In this document: one piece after another, positions 9,391-18,399 of the stretch
How positions within the stretch are numbered: the first letter of the stretch is position 1
How the letters are laid out: every line of letters starts with the position of its first letter
Assembly: GCF_018967845.1 (NCBI RefSeq)
Contig: NZ_JAHLZZ010000002.1
Span: forward strand, 1-64,000
DNA from: Hymenobacter siberiensis
GTDB lineage: Bacteria; Bacteroidota; Bacteroidia; Cytophagales; Hymenobacteraceae
DNA: 64,000 nucleotides
Direction: 5' to 3'
The notes under the pieces: generated by a model
Told to the model about the DNA's origin: nothing
Databases searched by the model: none
What the model saw: only the letters and a program-made list of their open reading frames with translations
Made by a program: the position numbers and the translations under genes

Positions 9391-9434
9391 CCCCGGCGAC
9401 TGATTGCAACAGCTTATCACTTAAAATTTTTGCT

Positions 9435-10280
9435 ATGAATCCTTCCATTTTGGTGTTGGTCAATCTTTCTGAGGCGGCGGAGCAGGCGGCCCGCTACGCC
9501 GCCGTACTGGGCGCACCGCTACACGTGCGCCTGGAGCTGGTCAACGTCTATCAGCCCCCCATTCTGGCCTCCGGACTGGCAGCTGTGCCGATGCACTACT
9601 TCCCCCAGATGCAGGCCGAGACGGAAGACGCCTTGCAGGCGCTGGCCCAGCGCCTGCCCGCGCCCACCGAAGCGACGGTAGTCGCGGCCCCCATTACCGA
9701 TGCCGTGCAGGAAGCCATTGAGCGCCACCACCCGCTGCTGCTGGCCATGAGCCTGAGCCCCGAGCAGGACCTGCTCGACTACCTGCTGCGCAACCACGTG
9801 CTGCCCGTACTGCGCGCCACCCACCACCCGCTGCTGCTGGTGCCCGAAGCCGACCCGCCCCCCAGCCGGCCGCGCCGCGTGCTGGTGGCCATCGATGGCG
9901 ATTTTTTTACCCTCAGTGCCGCCACCCTGGCCCTGGCCCCGCTGCTGGCGAGCTGGCAGGCGGCCTATTCGGTGGTGCACGTTCGAACCCTTGCGAGCGG
10001 GGGCGTGCGGCCCGGTGGCTATGAGCAGCTGGGCGGGCCGCTGCGCAAGCTGCTGCCCACGGCCGCGCCGCTGGCGCTGTACGACGATGCCGGCCACGCT
10101 CCGGCTCCCGGGGTACTGCGCGCCGTGGCCGAGACGCAGGCCGATTTGCTGATTCTCATTGCCCGGCCCCGCAGCTTCCTGGGCCGGCTGTTTCATCGCA
10201 GCGTCACGGCGCAGGTGTTGCGCGGCTGTCCCGTGCCGGTACTCCTCCTACCCGCCGACGATGCCGACCAGCCCGACTGA
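9435..10280 (+). CDS. Universal stress protein, two USP domains (3 of 6)
   Basis: A 281-residue tandem USP starting at ATG 9435 (MNPSILVLVNLSEAAEQA). Domain two starts RRVLVAIDGDFFTLS, and the end reads ARPRSFLGRLFHRSVTAQV with PVPVLLLP. Open sequence upstream in the same frame belongs to the shadow of the previous gene and lacks USP character, which decides the start. It is the last gene of the BON-USP run and is followed by a 440-base spacer with a new promoter site. Confidence 0.87.
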   Translation: MNPSILVLVNLSEAAEQAARYAAVLGAPLHVRLELVNVYQPPILASGLAAVPMHYFPQMQAETEDALQALAQRLPAPTEATVVAAPITDAVQEAIERHHPLLLAMSLSPEQDLLDYLLRNHVLPVLRATHHPLLLVPEADPPPSRPRRVLVAIDGDFFTLSAATLALAPLLASWQAAYSVVHVRTLASGGVRPGGYEQLGGPLRKLLPTAAPLALYDDAGHAPAPGVLRAVAETQADLLILIARPRSFLGRLFHRSVTAQVLRGCPVPVLLLPADDADQPD

Positions 10281-10370
10281 CTGCCGGCCATGAGCTGAGA
10301 GGTTGCGCCGACGCTTGCATAGTACCTGTTTTTCACCCAGGGCCGTTGCACGCCCCTTATTCCCCGTTGT

Positions 10371-10481
10371 ATGCTCATTCCCACTTTTCTGTTTTCGGCC
10401 CTGCTCATCGGGGCCTTGGTCGCGGTGCGCCTGCACCGCCTCGACACGCAGCTGCAGCCGGTGCCCCTGCCCGGCCGCTGA
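10371..10481 (+). CDS. Candidate 36-residue membrane peptide
   Basis: A short frame encoding one hydrophobic segment (LIPTFLFSALLIGALVAV) followed by a positively charged, Pro-rich tail. The layout (N-out/C-in helix plus basic tail) is that of small single-pass proteins. It lies 90 bases after the third USP gene. There is no family recognition and no strong ribosome-binding site, so it may be a chance frame. The rest of 10281-10721 holds only the dyad promoter at 10585. Confidence 0.3.
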   Translation: MLIPTFLFSALLIGALVAVRLHRLDTQLQPVPLPGR

Positions 10482-10584
10482 GTTCGGCCGTGCCGCATCA
10501 CCTCCCCGCTTTTCGGCTCACCGGCAGGCGGGGATTTCTGCTTTGTGGCCGGCTGTACTGCTCAAAGGAGTAGGCATGCAGGGG

Positions 10585-10650
10585 TTGATGAAAATCAAGT
10601 GTTCGGGTAATTCTCGTCATGCCGAAGTCAGCGACCGGGACGGACTTTTG
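10585..10650 (+). promoter_or_regulatory. Perfect FNR-type dyad with -7 element (site B)
   Basis: TTGAT-GAAA-ATCAA (10585-10598) is a perfect match to the classical FNR palindrome TTGAT-N4-ATCAA. GACTTTTG follows at 10643-10650, its TTTG beginning 62 bases after the dyad start. The site precedes the membrane protease gene at 10722 and the two USP genes behind it. Confidence 0.65.
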
Positions 10651-10721
10651 CCTATGTCCCTTTGGGGCCGGTCGGGTGGGCTTTTTGTCTGCCCGGGGCG
10701 GCGCTCCTGGTACTTCTGCTT

Positions 10722-11801
10722 ATGAAAAACTCCTTGCTAATCGGTCGTCTGGCCGGCATCCGCATCTTCCTGCACTGGACCTTCCTGCTGCTGCTCGGCT
10801 TCCTCGTGTTTGGCGAGGTGCGGCGGGGCAGCAGCTATGGGGCCGTGCTAGTGTCGGTGGGGTTTGTGCTGGCGCTGTTCGCCTGCGTGGTACTGCACGA
10901 ACTGGGACACTCGCTCATGGCGCGGCGCTTCGGCATCGGCACGCGCTCTATCACGCTGCTGCCCATCGGGGGCCTGGCCACGCTGGAGCGCATACCCGAA
11001 AAGCCCCGGCAGGAGCTGCTGGTGGCCTTGGCCGGGCCGGCCGTGAACGTGCTGTTGGCGGCGATACTATACCCCTTCGTGGCGCCACTGGGGGCCTTCG
11101 AGGGCATCGGCCTCAGACACGATGCCGTGGGGCCGGGCTTTCTCACGGCCCTGTTCTGGGTGAACGTACTGCTGGTGGCATTCAACGCCATTCCGGCTTT
11201 CCCCATGGATGGTGGGCGGGTGCTGCGCGCCCTGCTGGCCATGCGCCTGGGCCGGCCCCGGGCTACCGCCATTGCCGCCGGGCTGGGCCGGCTGCTGGCC
11301 GTAGGCTTCGTGTTCTACGGCTTGTTCAACAATCCGTTTCTGGTGCTCATCGGCATCTTCGTGTATTTCGGGGCATATACCGAAAACGCGTCGGTGCAGC
11401 ACCGCGAGCTGCTGGGCGACTATACCGTGGGCCACGCCATGATAACCAACTACCTCACCCTGGCCCCGTCCGACAGCGTGCAGCACGCGGCCGACACCCT
11501 GCTGGCCGGCTCCGACCAGGACCTGATTGTGCTCGACCAGGGCCGGGCCGTGGGGGTGCTCACCCGGCCCCTGCTCATGGCCGCCCTGCGCGACCACCGC
11601 CTCACCACGGCCGTGGCGGAAGTAATGAGCCGCGAATTCGATACGGTGGAAATCAGCGACAGCCTGGCCGCCGTGTATGCCCGCGCCCTGCGCCTGCCCA
11701 ATGCCTTTTTTCCCGTGCTGGAAAACCAGCGGCTGCGCGGCGTCATCGACCAAAGCAACCTGACCGAGTTCCTGACCATCCGGGCCGCGCTGAGCCAGTA
11801 G
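10722..11801 (+). CDS. Site-2 protease (M50 family) with CBS domains
   Basis: A 359-residue intramembrane zinc metalloprotease. The zinc motif HELGH lies in a transmembrane segment near residue 77 (VVLHELGHSLMARR), and the third ligand in FPMDGGRVLRALL near 175. About six hydrophobic segments fill the first 230 residues. The C-terminal third holds a CBS pair (VGHAMITNYLTLAPSDSV and EVMSREFDTVEI), which in this SpoIVFB/Rip3-like subgroup senses adenine nucleotides. It may cleave a membrane-bound regulator when cell energy falls. It begins 72 bases after the -7 element of site B and leads two USP genes. Confidence 0.87.
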   Translation: MKNSLLIGRLAGIRIFLHWTFLLLLGFLVFGEVRRGSSYGAVLVSVGFVLALFACVVLHELGHSLMARRFGIGTRSITLLPIGGLATLERIPEKPRQELLVALAGPAVNVLLAAILYPFVAPLGAFEGIGLRHDAVGPGFLTALFWVNVLLVAFNAIPAFPMDGGRVLRALLAMRLGRPRATAIAAGLGRLLAVGFVFYGLFNNPFLVLIGIFVYFGAYTENASVQHRELLGDYTVGHAMITNYLTLAPSDSVQHAADTLLAGSDQDLIVLDQGRAVGVLTRPLLMAALRDHRLTTAVAEVMSREFDTVEISDSLAAVYARALRLPNAFFPVLENQRLRGVIDQSNLTEFLTIRAALSQ

Positions 11802-11841
11802 TAACCAAGGCCCCTATTCTCACTTTCTTCTCTTCTTCGCC

Positions 11842-12684
11842 ATGAAACCCACCCTGCTCGTTCTCACCGATTCTTCGCCCGCCGCCGAGCGGGCCCGGGC
11901 CTACGCCGCCGTGCTGGCCGCCCCGCTGGGGGCCGAGGTGCACCTGCTGCACGTGTACCCCACGCCGCCCACTACTGCACGGGTAGGCCAGGTCATGCGC
12001 GCCACCAACGCCGGCTACGTGCGACGGGAGCGCCACGCGCTGGAAGAAGTAGCCGCCGCCATGCCCGTAGCCACCACCGCCACCACCGTGGCGCAAGTCT
12101 GGGACGAGGCCGTGCAGGAAGCCCTGCACCAGCATCAGCCGCTGCTGGTTATCGCCGGCCTCACGGCCACCGACGGCCTGCTGGACGAATGGCTCAGCAA
12201 CCGCGCCCTGCCGCTGGCCCACGAAACGGGCTACCCGCTGCTGCTGGTGCCGCAGAACCTGCCCACGGCCGCCCTGCGCCCGCCGCGCTGCCTGGCCCTG
12301 GCCGTGCGCGACCAGTCCTTTACCCTCACGCCCCAGGCCTTGGCCCTCACCCCACTCCTGGCGGCCCTGGGGGCCACCGTGGTGCCCGCCACCGTAGCCC
12401 GGCCCGACGAGCCCACCGCCGGCCGGCACGGCCTCACGGCGGCGCGCGAATGTGGCCTGACGCCGGCCCTGGCCGGCAGCAGCCTGCACCGGGTGGTGGG
12501 CGAAGCACCGGCCGCGGGCCTGCAGCAAGCCGTGGCGGAGCTGTCGGCCGATATGCTGGTTCTCCTCGACCCCGGCCACGGCTGGATAAGTAAGCTTTTT
12601 GGCAATAGCGTTATCGACGAGGTGCTACGGCATACCCAGGTGCCGGTACTGCTGCTGGCCACGCTGGAAAACGGGTTGGATTAA
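11842..12684 (+). CDS. Universal stress protein, divergent second domain (4 of 6)
   Basis: A 280-residue tandem USP opening LLVLTDSSPAAERARAYAAV. The second domain starts RCLALAVRDQSFTL, so the Asp of the usual AVDGE motif is lost. The end reads DPGHGWISKLFGNSVIDEVL before QVPVLLLA, closer to the classical G-x2-G-x9-G-S loop than the other copies. This is the most divergent member of the array and the likeliest to differ in ligand. It lies 40 bases after the protease gene. Confidence 0.83.
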   Translation: MKPTLLVLTDSSPAAERARAYAAVLAAPLGAEVHLLHVYPTPPTTARVGQVMRATNAGYVRRERHALEEVAAAMPVATTATTVAQVWDEAVQEALHQHQPLLVIAGLTATDGLLDEWLSNRALPLAHETGYPLLLVPQNLPTAALRPPRCLALAVRDQSFTLTPQALALTPLLAALGATVVPATVARPDEPTAGRHGLTAARECGLTPALAGSSLHRVVGEAPAAGLQQAVAELSADMLVLLDPGHGWISKLFGNSVIDEVLRHTQVPVLLLATLENGLD

Positions 12685-12762
12685 GCGGCTGGTAATATTA
12701 AGATTCCTGCATCCATAGCCAAGCTCCCTCACTGACCACTTAACCCTAACCTTCACTTCCCC

Positions 12763-13680
12763 ATGGCCCTTTCCCTCATCGTCTTCGCCGGTTTTTATCC
12801 GCCCGCCCGCCGCGCTGTTAAATACGCCGACGTGATGGCTCAGGCCATGGTGGGCCAGTTGGTGCTGCTGCACGTCAACCGCGCCTCCCTGTTCGACCCC
12901 AACGATTTGGTGGCCCAAGGCTACCACCAGGAGGAGCTGGCGCGCCAGACCGATACGGCCGCCATTCTCTACCAACAGGCCCAAAGCCTGCAAACCACAG
13001 CCACCGTGGAAGTAGCCACCGACCTGCTGCCCGCCGTGGCCCAGGATTTGGCCAACCGCTACCAGCCGGCCCTCTTTGTCCTCAGCCAGGTGGATGAGGA
13101 CCGTCCCGTCGCCGCCGACATGCTCACCTCCTGCGTGGAGATTCTGCGGGCCGGCGGCTACCCGCTGCTGGTGGTGTCGCCCACGTCCCCCACCGACCAC
13201 CCGCCCCGCCGCATCCTCATTGCCGCCGACCGCGAACCATTCACGCTGACCGCGGAAGCCCAGGCCCTGCGCCCGCTGCTGGCCCAGCCCGGCGTCGAGA
13301 TTATTGTGGCCCACGTTACGAGTGGGGTGGAAGACGACGAAGGCTGCGCCCTGGCGCTGCGGGCCGTGCAGGCCAGCGGCCTGGTCGAGGGGCTGCCCAC
13401 GCCGGAACTACGGGGCTTTCAGCATGAGCACTACGAGCAGGGAGTGCTGGCGGCCGCCCTCGATTCACGGGCCGATTTGGTGGTGGTGCTGGCTCGTCAT
13501 CGCAGCTATTTCGGCAACTTGTTTCACCGCAGCGTCACGGCCAAGCTCCTGGAAAACTGCCCGGTACCCGTGCTCGTACTGCCCGCCGCCGCCCCAGAGG
13601 TCGCTACCGAAACGTCTGCTTTGGTGGCTGCCACCGGCATTGCCAACACGGTACTTACCGGCCTCACGCCAGCTTTCTGA
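12763..13680 (+). CDS. Universal stress protein, two USP domains (5 of 6)
   Basis: A 305-residue tandem USP opening LIVFAGFYPPARRAVKYADVM. Domain two begins RRILIAADREPFTL, and the C-terminal loop is ARHRSYFGNLFHRSVTAKL followed by PVPVLVLP. About 35 residues extend past the domain end and are unlike the other copies. It lies 78 bases behind the fourth USP gene and ends facing the ATPase operon, so it is the last gene of this block. Confidence 0.86.
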   Translation: MALSLIVFAGFYPPARRAVKYADVMAQAMVGQLVLLHVNRASLFDPNDLVAQGYHQEELARQTDTAAILYQQAQSLQTTATVEVATDLLPAVAQDLANRYQPALFVLSQVDEDRPVAADMLTSCVEILRAGGYPLLVVSPTSPTDHPPRRILIAADREPFTLTAEAQALRPLLAQPGVEIIVAHVTSGVEDDEGCALALRAVQASGLVEGLPTPELRGFQHEHYEQGVLAAALDSRADLVVVLARHRSYFGNLFHRSVTAKLLENCPVPVLVLPAAAPEVATETSALVAATGIANTVLTGLTPAF

Positions 13681-13843
13681 CACGCGGTTTTTTGATAATT
13701 TGAGCAAATTTCAAGAGTCAGGTGTAGCAACGCGATACTTGCGTTCATGAATCTAAAATCTAACCCAGTGACTCAGCGGATGAACAGGCATGGCCCCGCC
13801 GCTCGGGTTTCGGCACCAGAATGACTGCACCGGGCTGCCTATC

Positions 13844-14755
13844 CTACTCCCGCTTCTCCTTGGCGTGGTCGGCGTTGAGGGCCTCGAAGCCGGACACGAC
13901 GTCGAACAACTCCTCGTCGATGGCGCTTTGGCGCTTGTGGTGGTACTGGTGAGCCAGCTCGCCCAATAGCTCATCGATGCTTTTTTCGGCCCGCTGCATG
14001 GCTTTCAGGCGGCTGGCGTTTTCGCTGGCCAATGACTCGGCGCAGGCTCGGAACAAGGACACGAACAGAAACTCTCCGACGAGGGCCCGCAACGTGGGAA
14101 ACCGCGCGCCAGCTACCTGGGGCCGCGTTTTTGTGGGCCAGTGCAGGGCCCGCAGCTCCTGTTTCCATTGCGCGTCCAGCGGCAGCAGGCGCTGATATAC
14201 CGGCTCATACCCCGTGGCCTCCCGGGGCCGGTTGTGAAAGATGTAGAACGCGGTCAGGCTTCCGTTGTCGATGGCTTCCTGCGCTTTTAGCAGCATCTGC
14301 GCGACTAGCGGCGTAATGGCCGTGATGCCCGTGGGCACCAGAAAATGCGTGGTCACGGGCAGGCCCGCATCTGTTAGCAGGTGCTGCACCCGTTCGCCCA
14401 CGGTCCAGAGCTGCTTACTGCCGGGCAGAGTGCCGAGCGTTTGGGCCACAAAAGCGGCGAGGGTATCGTTGAACGAGCCCACCAGCCCCTGGTCGGACCC
14501 AAAAACCAAGGCACCTATCAAGGGCTCAGCTACTTTTTGCGGCTCCTGTACCGGTGGTGTGGGGTTTCCGGCGGGCTCCGACTGAAAGTAAGCGACCAAG
14601 CCCAGCGCTACGGTTTGGTAATAGTCGCCGAGCGAGCTCACCGCCAGCTCGTACTGCCCGATGGTGGCCGCCGCCATGGCTTTCATGGTCCGCACCACGG
14701 ATTTGATGTCCTTGGCACCTTCAATTTTCCGGCTCAGGCTTTCCAGGGTTTGCAT
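13844..14755 (-). CDS. atpG: N-type ATPase gamma subunit
   Basis: A 303-residue gamma subunit, the central rotor shaft. The N-terminal helix SLSRKIEGAKDIKSVVRTMK and the C-terminal helix with ENASRLKAMQRAEKSIDELL are the two coiled-coil strands. ATG 14755 is chosen because the 38 codons upstream come from the palindromic repeat. It is the last gene of the operon, as in other N-type clusters, but is separated from atpA by about 250 bases carrying a palindromic element, which could lower its expression. The middle Rossmann part is more divergent than in housekeeping gammas, as expected for N-ATPases. Confidence 0.88.
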   Translation of the reverse strand: MQTLESLSRKIEGAKDIKSVVRTMKAMAAATIGQYELAVSSLGDYYQTVALGLVAYFQSEPAGNPTPPVQEPQKVAEPLIGALVFGSDQGLVGSFNDTLAAFVAQTLGTLPGSKQLWTVGERVQHLLTDAGLPVTTHFLVPTGITAITPLVAQMLLKAQEAIDNGSLTAFYIFHNRPREATGYEPVYQRLLPLDAQWKQELRALHWPTKTRPQVAGARFPTLRALVGEFLFVSLFRACAESLASENASRLKAMQRAEKSIDELLGELAHQYHHKRQSAIDEELFDVVSGFEALNADHAKEKRE

Positions 14756-14827
14756 TTGTTCGGGGTGTAATTTGCTCAGGGAGGAGCGCGCGCGATGAGC
14801 GGGATGAGCGGGATGAGCAAGAGGACC

Positions 14828-14996
14828 TAGAGCAAATTCAAGGTCCGTGTACACGATGTGGAGACGCAATATTTTGCGTCTCGTCGTTGCTGATGTTGTT
14901 ATAACCGCGCAGGTTTGTGCGGTCCCGGTCGTTCAACGACGAGACGCAAAATGTTGCGTCTCTACATCGTGTACATAGACTCCGAAACCTCTCTAA
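14828..14996. repeat. Palindromic element, copy 1 (inside the ATPase operon)
   Basis: A 169-base element starting TAGAGCAAATTCAAGG and ending CCGAAACCTCTCTAA, found again at 27110-27290. Two arms of about 40 bases containing GTACACGATGT and GAGACGCAA(A/T)AT are complementary, and each arm has its own small stem around GAGACGCAA...TTGCGTCTC. The centre differs between copies. It has no coding capacity. It looks like a MITE or REP-type unit, and here it splits atpA from atpG. Confidence 0.75.
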
Positions 14997-15007
14997 TAGC
15001 TTGTCAG

Positions 15008-16552
15008 CTAGTCGCTTTCCGCAGCGGGCTGCTCCTGAAAAGGGGCCAGCACCGTTTTGGCGCAGGCCAGCAGCGCGGCCTGGTCGTCCGGACTCAGGGG
15101 TTTTTGCGCGGTCAGGCGTTGCAGCAATTCGGCGGGTAGGGCGAGGCTGCTTTGCGTTAGCAGGGCCTCGGCTTCGGGTATTTTTTCGACGAGGATATTG
15201 TCAAAATAGCCGCTGGTGAGGGCCAGCAGCACAACCAGCTGCTCGGGCACCGACATGGGGTGCAGCTCCGGCTGCTTGAGCCAGCTTCGGATGCGCTGCC
15301 CGTGGTCGATGACGCGCTGCGTGTGCTCGTCGAGGCGTGTGCCGAAGCGGGCGTAGTTTTCCAGCTCCTCAAACTGCGAATACGCCAGCTTCAGGTTGCC
15401 GGTGGTGGTGCGGTAGGCCGGCAGCTGGGCTTTGCCGCCCACCCTGGAAACAGACTTACCCACGTCGACGGCCGGCAGAACGCCCGCTTCAAAGAGCTTG
15501 GGCGAGAGGTAAATCTGCCCGTCGGTGATGGAAATGAGGTTGGTGGGAATGTAGGCGGAGATGTTCTGCGCCTCCGTTTCGATGATGGGCAGGGCCGTGA
15601 GCGAGCCGCCGCCCAGCGCCGGGCTCAAGTGGGTGGCGCGTTCGAGCAGGCGGGAGTGGATGTAGAAAATATCGCCCGGAAACGCCTCCCGGCCCGGGGG
15701 CCGCCGCAGCAGCAGCGACAGCTCGCGGTAGGCCCGGGCGTGGTTGGTGAGGTCGTCGTACACAATCAGCACGTCGCGGCCCTGCTCCATGAAGTACTCG
15801 GCCACGCTGGTAGCCGCATACGGGGCAATGTATTTCAGGCCGGGGGCCTCGTTGCCTTCGGCCACCAACACGATGGTGTAGGCGAGGGCCTTCTTTTCGC
15901 GCAGCGTGGCAATGACCTTGGCCACCGACGCGGCCCGTTGGCCGATGGCGCAGTAAATGCACAGCACCTGCTTATCGTGCTGGTTGAGAATGGCATCGAG
16001 CGCCAAAGCCGTTTTGCCCGTCTGCCGGTCGCCCAGAATCAGCTCGCGCTGGCCCCGGCCCACGGGCAGCAGCGCATCAAGCACTTTGAGGCCGGTTTGC
16101 AGCGGCACGGTTACCGGCGCACGGTCCATGATGGCCGGCGCGGGCCGCTCGATGGGCAGGCGCTGCCGCGTAAGCAGCGGGCCGCCGCCGTCCAGCGGCT
16201 CGCCCAAGGGGTTGATTATCCGGCCAATCAGAGCGTCGCCCACGGGAATATCCATCACCCGGCCCGTGCGCTCCACTTCGTCGCCCACGCTCAGCCGCGC
16301 ATCTTCCCCCAGCAAGACAACGCCGATTTCGGTTTCGTCGAGGTTGTAGGCCAGGCCATACAACCCGCCGGCAAACAGCAATAGCTCGCCGGAGCCCGCG
16401 CCCGGCAGCCCCGATACCCGCACCACTCCGGCCGACACGCTCAGCACCACCCCAATTTCGCGGGGAATCAGCGCGGGCCGGAACGCGGCGCTGCCCGCGC
16501 TCAGGGCCGCGAGCGTATCGTTCAGATTAGCAAGTAGTTCAGTGGCTGGCAT
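15008..16552 (-). CDS. atpA: N-type ATPase alpha subunit
   Basis: A 514-residue alpha subunit, the non-catalytic nucleotide-binding partner of the F1 head. The P-loop GDRQTGKT lies at residues 174-181, and the catalytic-interface Arg region is in [15 protein letters not shown] and [16 protein letters not shown] 16552 ([13 protein letters not shown]) is preferred; the open frame upstream would encode an (Asn-Pro)n stretch read out of the hexanucleotide repeat that ends atpF. It overlaps the atpF stop by 14 bases, suggesting translational coupling. Confidence 0.92.
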   Translation of the reverse strand: MPATELLANLNDTLAALSAGSAAFRPALIPREIGVVLSVSAGVVRVSGLPGAGSGELLLFAGGLYGLAYNLDETEIGVVLLGEDARLSVGDEVERTGRVMDIPVGDALIGRIINPLGEPLDGGGPLLTRQRLPIERPAPAIMDRAPVTVPLQTGLKVLDALLPVGRGQRELILGDRQTGKTALALDAILNQHDKQVLCIYCAIGQRAASVAKVIATLREKKALAYTIVLVAEGNEAPGLKYIAPYAATSVAEYFMEQGRDVLIVYDDLTNHARAYRELSLLLRRPPGREAFPGDIFYIHSRLLERATHLSPALGGGSLTALPIIETEAQNISAYIPTNLISITDGQIYLSPKLFEAGVLPAVDVGKSVSRVGGKAQLPAYRTTTGNLKLAYSQFEELENYARFGTRLDEHTQRVIDHGQRIRSWLKQPELHPMSVPEQLVVLLALTSGYFDNILVEKIPEAEALLTQSSLALPAELLQRLTAQKPLSPDDQAALLACAKTVLAPFQEQPAAESD

Positions 16553-17405
16553 GGTGGCGCGGTTCGGATTCGGATTCGGATTCGGATTCGGGTTCGGGTT
16601 CGGGTTCGGGTTCGGGTTCGGGTTCGGGTTCGGGTTCGCCCGCCGGCGCACGCTGCGGAGTGGCGGCCGAAAGGTTGCTTTCGAGCTCGGCGAGGTAGCT
16701 GGGCACGCTCCAGGCCAGCTTGTAGCCGTTGGCGCTCAGCGAAATACCGCTGATGAGCTCGGGCGCGGTGGTGAAGGTGCAGGCGGCTTCGGTGCCGATG
16801 AGGGCCGTGAGGGCGGCGGCCAGCTCAGCCTGCTGCTCAGCTGATAACGCAAAGGCGCTGCGTACCTGCACGGGCCTGGCGCTGGCCTGGAAAGCATCGA
16901 TAAAGCCTTGCTTTTCGGTTCCCTGCAGGTGGTGAAGTCGTTCGATGAATACGGCCAGCGCCTGCGCTTCCAGGCCGGCGGAGGCCAGGTCGGTCAGGGC
17001 TTTTTTGGTGAGGGAAAGCACGGTCTGGCGGGTCTTTTGGGCCAGGTCGTCGTGCATTTCTTCCTGTATTTGCTGGTGGGCGGTGGCCTGTTTGGCGCGT
17101 AGCGTATCGGCGTCCTGCCGGGCTTCGTCCAGCAGCTGCTGGCGCTCGGCCTGCGCTTCGGCGTGGGCCGTGGCCAGCAGGGTTTGCTTGCGCTGGTCGA
17201 AGTCGACGTTTTTCTGCTGGTATTGCTCGCGCTCGGCCTGCGCCTCGGTTTTTTGAGTGCTGGCGTCGTTCAGCTGCGCCTTTATTTTTTGCTCGCGCGC
17301 TTCGATAGCCGCCAAAACCGGCTGGTACAGAAAGCGCTTCATGAGCCACACCAGCAGCAGAAAGTTCAGCAGCTGAGCGACGACGGTGAACCAGTTGATT
17401 TCCAT
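16539..17405 (-). CDS. atpF: N-type ATPase b subunit with Glu-Pro/Glu-Ser repeat tail
   Basis: A 288-residue peripheral-stalk subunit. One membrane helix ([25 protein letters not shown]) is followed by a long charged coiled coil. N-type operons lack a separate delta gene and have an extended b, as here. ATG 17405 gives the standard MEINWF start; the 8 codons upstream are rejected. The last 30 residues are a Glu-Pro and Glu-Ser dipeptide repeat ending RHHASH, encoded by the hexanucleotide tract and not known to me from this family. Such a tail would be extended and acidic. Confidence 0.88.
   Translation of the reverse strand: MEINWFTVVAQLLNFLLLVWLMKRFLYQPVLAAIEAREQKIKAQLNDASTQKTEAQAEREQYQQKNVDFDQRKQTLLATAHAEAQAERQQLLDEARQDADTLRAKQATAHQQIQEEMHDDLAQKTRQTVLSLTKKALTDLASAGLEAQALAVFIERLHHLQGTEKQGFIDAFQASARPVQVRSAFALSAEQQAELAAALTALIGTEAACTFTTAPELISGISLSANGYKLAWSVPSYLAELESNLSAATPQRAPAGEPEPEPEPEPEPEPEPESESESESEPRHHASH
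16561..16638. repeat. Hexanucleotide tandem repeat, 13 units, at the atpF/atpA junction
   Basis: Thirteen uninterrupted 6-base units: GGTTCG once, GATTCG four times, then GGTTCG eight times. On the coding strand they encode the (Glu-Pro)n(Glu-Ser)n tail of the b subunit and end 8 bases before the atpA start codon. Unit gain or loss keeps the b frame but changes tail length and the sequence just upstream of atpA. Confidence 0.95.
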
Positions 17406-17418
17406 GGGGTCGGGAGGC

Positions 17419-17688
17419 TTACTGGCCAATCATGTGGTTCCAGAAGGGGTTGGCGAAAATGAGAATCATCGACAGCACGAAGCAGTAGATGGCCGTCGAT
17501 TCAATCATGGCCAACCCCACAAACAGGGTGCGCGTGATGGTGGCCGAGGCATCGGGCTGCTGCGCCAGCGCGCTGAGGGCGGTGGCCACGGCCTTGCCCT
17601 CGCTCACGGCCGGAAAAATGGTGCCGATGGCGGTGGTGAAGCCGGCCATGATAATGGAAATCATGGCGATAAGGGCGGTGCTGTCCAT
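17419..17688 (-). CDS. atpE: N-type ATPase c subunit (rotor ring)
   Basis: An 89-residue two-helix proteolipid. Helix two carries E63-S64-T65 (GLAMIESTAIYCF), the ligand set typical of Na+-binding c rings; helix one carries a second carboxylate, E30, in FPAVSEGKA, where Na+ F-ATPases have Gln. The loop AQQPDA contacts gamma and epsilon. The double-carboxylate pattern is typical of N-type rings, for which both Na+ and H+ coupling have been argued, so the ion cannot be settled from sequence. It lies between atpB and atpF with gaps of 15 and 13 bases. Confidence 0.92.
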   Translation of the reverse strand: MDSTALIAMISIIMAGFTTAIGTIFPAVSEGKAVATALSALAQQPDASATITRTLFVGLAMIESTAIYCFVLSMILIFANPFWNHMIGQ

Positions 17689-17703
17689 GGGTTGATTGGT
17701 TGA

Positions 17704-18399
17704 TTAGTTAGAAGCGGGAAGTGGTTCCGGCGGGGCAGGCTTGGCCACCGCCGCGGCGATGTACACCGTGGCCAGCACGCTGAAAATGTAGGCCTGCACC
17801 AAGCCCGTAAGCAGCCCCAGCACGTTCATGATAACGGGAAAGAACAGGGGCGAAATGCTCAGCAGAATGCCCACAATCATGCCCCCGCTCATGATGTTGC
17901 CGAACAGGCGCACGGCCAGCGCCAGCGTCCGGGTGGCATCACTGATGAGGTTGAAAGGCAGCATGATGAAGGTGGGCTGCAGGTAGGTTTTGAGGTAGGC
18001 GAGCACCCCGGTTTTCCCGATTCCAAAGAAGGGCACGGCCAGAAACACGGCCACGGCCAGGGCCGCCGTGGTGGAGAGCGAGCCGGTGGGGGGCTGGTAC
18101 CAGGGCAGGACAATACCCACGTTGGCAATGGCGATAAACAAAAACAGGGTGCCAATGAAGCCGATGTACTTTTCGGGCTGGGGCAGGCCCGCTTCCGCAA
18201 TTTGGGTGTTGATGCCCTGCACCACGATTTCGAGGGCGCACTGCCAGCGGGAAATCAGCAGGCCGGTTTTCAGCTTTCGGGTGATGAGGAAAGCCCCCCC
18301 CACCATCAGCAGCATGATGCCCCAGGTGGTGACCAGCGTGAGGTTAATCGTCACGAATCCGTAACGCCAGAAAACGACTTCGTCGGGGCTAAGATTCAT
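17704..18399 (-). CDS. atpB: N-type ATPase a subunit
   Basis: A 231-residue membrane stator that forms the ion half-channels. The essential arginine is R164 in TLALAVRLFGNIMSGG, and about five to six helices can be seen. ATG 18399 (MNLSPDEVVFW) is chosen because the long upstream open frame is a shadow of atpR. It overlaps the atpR stop by 11 bases. The N-terminus is shorter than in E. coli AtpB, as usual for N-type enzymes. Confidence 0.9.
   Translation of the reverse strand: MNLSPDEVVFWRYGFVTINLTLVTTWGIMLLMVGGAFLITRKLKTGLLISRWQCALEIVVQGINTQIAEAGLPQPEKYIGFIGTLFLFIAIANVGIVLPWYQPPTGSLSTTAALAVAVFLAVPFFGIGKTGVLAYLKTYLQPTFIMLPFNLISDATRTLALAVRLFGNIMSGGMIVGILLSISPLFFPVIMNVLGLLTGLVQAYIFSVLATVYIAAAVAKPAPPEPLPASN

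Noticed and set aside
9690-10280. A 440-residue protein ending in a USP, reaching back to 8952
   Set aside because: Only the part from 9435 resembles a USP; the rest is a GC-rich shadow of the preceding USP gene.
15008-16651. Asn-Pro repeat N-terminus of the ATPase alpha subunit
   Set aside because: It is the hexanucleotide tract read in another frame; MPATELL at 16552 is the natural start and overlaps the atpF stop.
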